A DNA stretch of 9,792 bases. Origin: Phycisphaerae bacterium. GTDB lineage: Bacteria; Planctomycetota; Phycisphaerae; Sedimentisphaerales; SG8-4. Below the pieces are notes generated by a model, which was given only the letters and a program-made list of their open reading frames with translations, searched no databases and was not told the origin of the DNA. Position 1 is the first letter of the stretch; the number at the start of each line of letters is the position of its first letter. This document shows positions 6,050-9,792 of this stretch, in pieces. Made by a program: the position numbers and the translations under genes. Location: positions 1-9,792 of the forward strand of contig JAUVYQ010000097.1 of assembly GCA_030603035.1 (NCBI GenBank). Reading direction: 5' to 3'.

Positions 6050-6345
6050 AGATTATATCCAGTTTTAGAAAAGCAATTGAGTCTAAAGGGATAAAGACAA
6101 ACAAGCTGATACTTTTTGGCTCTTATGCCACAGGAAGATACAGAGAAGACAGTGATATAGATGTGGTTGTTATCTCACAGGACTTCAATGATAAAGGCTA
6201 CTGGGAAAGAATAGATATACTTTCCAGTGCTATTTACCAGGTATTTCAGCCGATAGAAGCGGTAGCTATGACTCCTGAAGAATGGGAGAAAGGAAAATCC
6301 CTGCTCGTTGATTACGCTAAAGACGGCGAAGTGGTTTACGGATAG
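6028..6345 (+). CDS. Minimal nucleotidyltransferase (MNT), antitoxin-like partner of HEPN
   Basis: A 105-residue member of the DNA polymerase beta-like nucleotidyltransferase superfamily. The catalytic signature is G31-S32 with ten residues to D43-x-D45 (GSYATGRYREDSDIDVVV). A third acidic residue is plausibly E77 in the strand PIEAVAM. In studied HEPN/MNT systems the MNT protein transfers AMP to the HEPN toxin and silences it. Whether that applies here depends on the target residue in the unusual HEPN partner. The start lies inside the end of the HEPN gene, with AGGAAG (6015-6020) 7 nt upstream. All key residues are intact, so the enzyme is probably active. Confidence 0.9.
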   Translation: MDKKTVLEIISSFRKAIESKGIKTNKLILFGSYATGRYREDSDIDVVVISQDFNDKGYWERIDILSSAIYQVFQPIEAVAMTPEEWEKGKSLLVDYAKDGEVVYG

Positions 6346-6362
6346 ATGGGGAATACAATATT

Positions 6363-6950
6363 ATGAAGCAGTTATTGGTATTGGCCGGTTTTGCAGTTTT
6401 GCTGTCGGCACTCGCGGGCTGCCAAAACGCTAACAGAGGCGTTGACCCAGCCCCTCCGAGGGGCGGGGTTGAGGTGATTATCGAAGGGGGCGGTGAATTT
6501 CCGGAATTCCTCGTTGGCGGATGGAAAGCGGATAAGCACGGATGGCAGTTTGTCTTCGAGCCGGATGGGGCAATTTCCTCGGCGGTAATCAGTCTCGGCA
6601 GGATAAGAATGAAGCCCGGCGAGGTAACCACAGTGCCGATGAAAATGGGCGGCAAGGGAGTGTTCGAGCCGGGCGAATGGATGGTTCACTACGCCCCAGC
6701 CGGCCGGGAGTTGACGGTAAAGATTTCTTTAAAGAATTTTTACGTGGAATTGGGCAAAGGTGTTGTGGAAGGTAAGAGCACAGATATCTTTGTCGGACCA
6801 ATCTCACAGGATGGCCAGGGCTGGCTGGCTGACTGGACCAGTTTTCCTGTTTATACAGCACACACGCCTGAGTATCCCAATTTCCCAATGTATGAGGACC
6901 CGAATCAGGGGCTTACATATAGTCTAATCTTTGAAAAGGTTCAAGAATAA
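6363..6950 (+). CDS. Predicted lipoprotein of unknown function
   Basis: A 195-residue protein with a lipoprotein signal: positively charged start (MK), hydrophobic core, then the lipobox L-A-G-C with the lipidated Cys at residue 20. The residue after Cys is Gln, not Asp, so an inner-membrane retention signal is not evident. After a Pro/Gly-rich linker (to about 45) the body is beta-like and Gly-rich with several Trp and aromatic residues (GGWKADKHGWQFVF, YAPAGRELTVKI, EYPNFPMYEDPNQG). I do not recognise the family. It begins 17 nt after the MNT stop, so it may be read from the same transcript, but nothing in the sequence ties its function to that pair. Confidence 0.72.
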   Translation: MKQLLVLAGFAVLLSALAGCQNANRGVDPAPPRGGVEVIIEGGGEFPEFLVGGWKADKHGWQFVFEPDGAISSAVISLGRIRMKPGEVTTVPMKMGGKGVFEPGEWMVHYAPAGRELTVKISLKNFYVELGKGVVEGKSTDIFVGPISQDGQGWLADWTSFPVYTAHTPEYPNFPMYEDPNQGLTYSLIFEKVQE

Positions 6951-7005
6951 AGGTAGTTGATGGCGTATTGTTACTTTGACTTGCTATTGTGAGGTGGGTT
7001 TCCTC

Positions 7006-7077
7006 GCGGGCGTAATTCAGTGGTAGAATGTCAGCTTCCCAAGCTGGACGTCGTGGGTTCGAATCCCATCGCCCGCT
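7006..7077 (+). tRNA. tRNA-Gly (anticodon CCC)
   Basis: A full cloverleaf can be drawn. The acceptor GCGGGCG pairs with CGCCCGC, followed by discriminator T at 7077. The D arm is ATTC/GAAT. The anticodon stem TCAGC/GCTGG closes the loop TTCCCAA with anticodon CCC at 7038-7040. The T arm GTGGG/CCCAT encloses TTCGAAT. CCA is not encoded. The sequence closely resembles E. coli glyU. It lies just left of a MITE-like element and right of the toxin-antitoxin-like cluster. Confidence 0.96.
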
Positions 7078-7088
7078 ATTGTCGTATC

Positions 7089-7266
7089 TTCGTTATGTAA
7101 GCGTTCACCCAGTAAATACGGCGATTTTGGGCTGTTATGGCCGATTTGACCAACTACTTGCTGAAAAATTTCCTAAAAAAGATTAAAAAAGGTATTGACT
7201 TGATAACAAAAAGTGCTTTAATAAAGTGAAAATGAGGTTTTGCCGCGTGAACGCTTACTTCGTTAT
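7089..7266. mobile_element. MITE-like element with 12-bp terminal inverted repeats and 8-bp target duplication
   Basis: GTAAGCGTTCAC (7097-7108) and its exact reverse complement GTGAACGCTTAC (7247-7258) bound a 162-bp, AT-rich, non-coding segment. Immediately outside both ends lies the same direct 8-mer, TTCGTTAT (7089-7096 and 7259-7266). This is the classic footprint of transposition. The element is far too short to encode a transposase, so it would be moved in trans. It occupies almost all of the gap between the tRNA and the lyase gene and contains a good promoter pointing at the lyase. The mobilising transposase family is not known to me. Confidence 0.72.
7195..7222 (+). promoter_or_regulatory. 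Promoter inside the MITE-like element, reading into the lyase gene
   Basis: TTGACT (7195-7200), a 16-bp spacer and TTTAAT (7217-7222), with TGC before the -10, form a plausible extended promoter. TAATAA (7219-7224) is an alternative -10. Transcription would begin near 7229 and give a leader of about 60 nt that includes the right terminal repeat. No better promoter is visible between the element and the ATG at 7288. Confidence 0.5.
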
Positions 7267-7287
7267 TACCAGAGGAAATAATAGAAG

Positions 7288-9267
7288 ATGCTCAGATATA
7301 CGAAAATCTCGTTGCTCACCTTGTGGCTATTGTTACTGTCCTTCACAACTTTGTTCTTCGGCCAGGGTAACATAATCCTGCTGCAAAGCATCGCTCTGCC
7401 TGCACCTGTGGTTGCGCAGGCACAGGTGGGGGACGACCAAAATCGCATCAAAGACATAGCTGCGATGCTCCCCAAAAAGCCAACAGGTTTCGGCTCACCC
7501 ATTACCGAACGAAACGCCTGGAAAAAGCTGGCCAAGAACGATTCATTCAAGAAAGTAATCTTCGAGGCCGAGAAGCTTCTACAAAAACCCATTCCTGAGC
7601 AGCCTGATGATTTGTTTCTGGACTTCTCCCGCACCGGCAACCGTACCCGCTGGCAGAGAGTCGCCGGCCTCCGTCGAGGTAGGGTCCGTACGCTTGTCCT
7701 GGCCGAATGTCTGGAAAACAAGGGGCGTTTTATACCACCGTTTGAAGAAATCGTCCGAGTGCTCTGCTCCGAGCGCACCTGGGTCATGCCGGCCTGCGAC
7801 AGAACACTTACCAACTTCAATGGGACAAGCATCGACATCGACCTCGGTTCCTCAATGCTTGCCTGGTCCCTGGCTACCGCCGACTACCTGCTGGCTGACA
7901 AACTGAGTTCCGGAATTCGTCAGCTCATTCGTAACAACCTTCAGCGGCGTATCTTCAAACCATACCAGGATATGGTCCTGGGCAGACAGAAGAAAAACTG
8001 GTGGATGACCACGACTAACAACTGGAACGCCGTTTGCCTCGCCAGTGTAACTGGTTCGGCGCTGGCTGTGATCGATTCACCTACCTCCCGTGCCTTTTTT
8101 ATCGCTGCTGCAGAGAACTACTCCAAAAATTTCCTCAAAGGATTCACCGACGACGGCTATTGCTCTGAAGGTCTTGGCTATTGGAACTACGGCTTTGGCT
8201 ATTACATCATGCTTAGCGAAATGATTTATCAGGCTACCAACGGCAAAGTGAACCTGCTCCAGAACCCCAAGGCAAAGCAGGCAGCCACTTTTGGCGCGAA
8301 TATCGAAATTCTCAACGGTGTTTATCCCGCCTTTGCCGATTGCTCCGTCAAGGCCCGGCCCAGTTCGCAACTGATGTATTACCTGAGCCGTCGTTTAGGA
8401 TTGGGCTTGCGCTCCTGGGAAGAAATCAATCCTGTCTCTCCAAGTGGTGCGCTGTATGGAAGTATGATGTACTCCTTTCCCAATTCCGCTTCCCGTACTC
8501 CCCCCATTCAATTAGCATCTAAAGGCCCTGGCATCCGGTCCTGGTTCGACCAGGCTGGCGTGCTGATCTCCCGGCCGGGTCCGGGTTCATCCTCACGCCT
8601 GGCTGTTGCCCTCAAGGGCGGTCATAACCAGGAACATCATAACCACAACGACGTCGGCTCCTTCGTTGTGGTGTTGGGCGACAAGCCCCTGCTGCTTGAC
8701 CCCGGCGGGGAAATCTATACCGCCCGCACATTCAGCAGCCGTCGTTACGAAAGTAATGTTCTCAATTCCTTTGGCCACCCTGTGCCTGTTGTTGCTGGTA
8801 AATTGCAGCGAACCGGCAGACAAGCTCGTGGCCGTGTGGTTCGCCGTAACTTCACTGATAGTGCCGACACGCTGGTACTGGATATTTCTTCTGCTTATGA
8901 TGTGCCGGAACTCAAGAAGCTCACACGTGAATTTGTCTACTCGCGCCGCGGCAGCGGTTCTTTAAGTGTGACCGATGAAGTTGTTTTCTCGCGACCTTGT
9001 GATTTCGGCACGGCCTTGGTCACCTTCAGCCGCTGGAAACAATTATCTCCTTCTTCGCTGATTATCTATGATTCGGCGGAAGCTCTACGCGTGGACATAC
9101 AAGTCACCGGTGCCGGCTTCAAAATCAGGCCCGAAACCATCCGGGAAGATGTCAGCGGCCCCAAACAACCCACCCGACTGGGCATCAACCTGACAGGCCC
9201 CGTAACCCACGCTCATATTTGCCTTACAATCACCCCGATAAAACAACCCGGCAGCAAGCCCCGTTAG
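7288..9267 (+). CDS. Heparinase II/III-family polysaccharide lyase, exported
   Basis: A 659-residue protein with an N-terminal hydrophobic signal or anchor (residues about 7-24, possible cleavage near A-Q-A at 43-45). A helical alpha/alpha toroid region follows (about 50-380) with T-T-N-N-W-N (242-247) and EGLGYWNYGFGYY (294-306). A beta-sheet region begins near 415 with HNQEHHNHNDVGSF (446-459) and LLLDPGGEIY (468-477). These blocks match the heparinase II/III type, whose members cleave uronic-acid-containing polysaccharides by beta-elimination with Asn, Tyr and His catalytic residues. Likely candidates are N245 or N247, a Tyr near 298-306, and one of H450, H451 or H453. The substrate cannot be told from the sequence. 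GAGGAA (7272-7277) lies 10 nt before the ATG. The last codons and the stop fall in an inverted repeat. Confidence 0.9.
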   Translation: MLRYTKISLLTLWLLLLSFTTLFFGQGNIILLQSIALPAPVVAQAQVGDDQNRIKDIAAMLPKKPTGFGSPITERNAWKKLAKNDSFKKVIFEAEKLLQKPIPEQPDDLFLDFSRTGNRTRWQRVAGLRRGRVRTLVLAECLENKGRFIPPFEEIVRVLCSERTWVMPACDRTLTNFNGTSIDIDLGSSMLAWSLATADYLLADKLSSGIRQLIRNNLQRRIFKPYQDMVLGRQKKNWWMTTTNNWNAVCLASVTGSALAVIDSPTSRAFFIAAAENYSKNFLKGFTDDGYCSEGLGYWNYGFGYYIMLSEMIYQATNGKVNLLQNPKAKQAATFGANIEILNGVYPAFADCSVKARPSSQLMYYLSRRLGLGLRSWEEINPVSPSGALYGSMMYSFPNSASRTPPIQLASKGPGIRSWFDQAGVLISRPGPGSSSRLAVALKGGHNQEHHNHNDVGSFVVVLGDKPLLLDPGGEIYTARTFSSRRYESNVLNSFGHPVPVVAGKLQRTGRQARGRVVRRNFTDSADTLVLDISSAYDVPELKKLTREFVYSRRGSGSLSVTDEVVFSRPCDFGTALVTFSRWKQLSPSSLIIYDSAEALRVDIQVTGAGFKIRPETIREDVSGPKQPTRLGINLTGPVTHAHICLTITPIKQPGSKPR

Positions 9268-9327
9268 AAGTAAATCCCATAAACCCAATACCTTCCGGGG
9301 TAAGCTGGCTGGTACTTCTAACGGGGC
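9258..9327. repeat. Perfect 15-bp inverted repeat spanning the lyase stop codon
   Basis: GCCCCGTTAGAAGTA (9258-9272) is exactly complementary to TACTTCTAACGGGGC (9313-9327) across a 40-nt loop. The TAG stop of the lyase gene lies in the left arm. No T-run follows, so it is not a standard intrinsic terminator, though the RNA stem could protect the 3' end. A CCCCGTTAGAA/TTCTAACGGGG core resembles extragenic repeats I have seen in other environmental genomes (from memory), so a mobile or REP-like origin is possible. Confidence 0.75.
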
Positions 9328-9348
9328 AAGGATAGGGTAGGGTTACAT

Positions 9349-9654
9349 TTGCCGACCAACCCTGATGATTACGGGCCGGACATCTACATGGCTGAACACT
9401 CACCGGATTCCGGTCATTATGCAATTTTTCCCACGGAGCACTTTGTGGGAAACTGTCCACACTTCATACCGGCATTAAGAGGCGTGCTTGCCACAAGGGC
9501 CGATCAGGCCATCAGGGAATCAGCCAACCTGATAACCCGGGTACCTTCGCTTGGTGATTTTGAGGTGGAATTCTTGTTACCGGACCTCAAGTTGGCGCCT
9601 TTAATGGATAGAGTGCGGCATACTGCGAGGCAGTATGACGGATTGTTTCAGTAA
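9349..9654 (+). CDS. Small ORF of unknown function
   Basis: A 101-codon frame from TTG at 9349, or 88 codons from the ATG at 9388, ending at TAA 9652-9654. The frame is open from just after the TAA at 9319-9321. The product (for example MAEHSPDSGHYAIFPTEHF near its start, LPDLKLAPLMDRVRHTA near its end) is balanced in composition and looks protein-like, but I do not recognise a family. There is no signal peptide. There is no clear Shine-Dalgarno sequence for either start, so the N-terminus may have been lost when the upstream inverted repeat formed. A perfect 8-bp hairpin with a 3-nt loop (9619-9637) lies in its last codons. It could be a gene remnant. Confidence 0.4.
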   Translation: MPTNPDDYGPDIYMAEHSPDSGHYAIFPTEHFVGNCPHFIPALRGVLATRADQAIRESANLITRVPSLGDFEVEFLLPDLKLAPLMDRVRHTARQYDGLFQ

Positions 9655-9792
9655 GGCTTCTGCAAAATGACTTAATTTCCGACTGATGAAGTCGGATAAA
9701 AGATGGTTTTCGTCAGAGAAATTGATTTTGATAGCCAAAAAGCCGATTTTGATACGATTTAAGGCCGTAGAGGCTGTTTTAAGACAGAGCAT
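9655..9792. mobile_element. Possible insertion-sequence edge, running off the window
   Basis: Directly after the TAA at 9652-9654 the sequence GGCTTCTGCAAAATGAC begins. It resembles insertion-sequence ends that, read outward, finish in TTTTGCAGAAGCC (from memory). The next 120 bp hold a CCGACT/AGTCGG hairpin (9679-9684 with 9690-9695) and an open plus-strand frame from ATG 9686 (MKSDKRWFSSEK...) that is cut by the window end. The partner end and a transposase lie outside the window, so this is tentative. Confidence 0.25.

Noticed and set aside
6976..6990. TTGACT with TATTGT as a promoter for tRNA-Gly
   Set aside because: The two boxes are only 3 bp apart and no -10-like hexamer exists at 16-18 bp.
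7266..7838. Long minus-strand frame (190 codons) opposite the lyase gene
   Set aside because: It is a shadow of the lyase reading frame; the plus strand has clear family motifs and a ribosome binding site.
9428..9451. TTCCCAC/GTGGGAA inverted repeat
   Set aside because: A short 7-bp repeat inside an open reading frame, with no T-run or flanking context; likely chance.
9601..9792. Minus-strand open frame of 63 codons at the right edge
   Set aside because: It crosses the end of the plus-strand ORF and the possible IS boundary, has no family resemblance and no ribosome binding site. It is more likely chance.

Overview
The window looks like a piece of a Planctomycetota chromosome, most likely from the Phycisphaerae or a related lineage. 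The taxonomic hints are an exported protein with a C-terminal pair of dockerin-type Ca-binding loops ending in a G-W motif, an adjacent PEP-CTERM protein, and an exported heparinase II/III-type polysaccharide lyase. This placement is inference from protein style, because no rRNA or marker gene is present.

Left part (1-2663, minus strand): two envelope genes in one probable operon. A SEDS-family glycan polymerase (RodA/FtsW type) is followed 62 nt later by the lipid II flippase murJ, which runs off the left edge. Together they would translocate and polymerise peptidoglycan precursors.

Middle part A (2664-4764, plus strand): phased T-tracts, a good promoter and a long leader (about 270 nt) with several self-complementary segments. 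These precede a cohesin-like/dockerin-like secreted protein and a PEP-CTERM protein, closed by a strong intrinsic terminator.

Middle part B (4765-6950): accessory-looking DNA. It starts with an extragenic inverted repeat built of 9-nt units. Next is a DUF2283 two-gene toxin-antitoxin-like module whose first gene carries an in-frame stop that cuts off its last 16 codons. Then come a palindrome, a HEPN/nucleotidyltransferase pair with overlapping reading frames, and a predicted lipoprotein.

Right part (6951-9792): tRNA-Gly(CCC), then a 162-bp element with perfect 12-bp terminal inverted repeats and an exact 8-bp flanking duplication. This MITE-like element contains the best promoter for the large polysaccharide lyase gene downstream. 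The lyase stop codon lies inside a perfect 15-bp inverted repeat. An unrecognised small ORF follows, and then a possible insertion-sequence edge that runs off the right end.

The most notable items are the truncated toxin with its decayed in-frame tail, the MITE-like element that appears to carry the lyase promoter, and the switch-like leader ahead of the dockerin-like gene.
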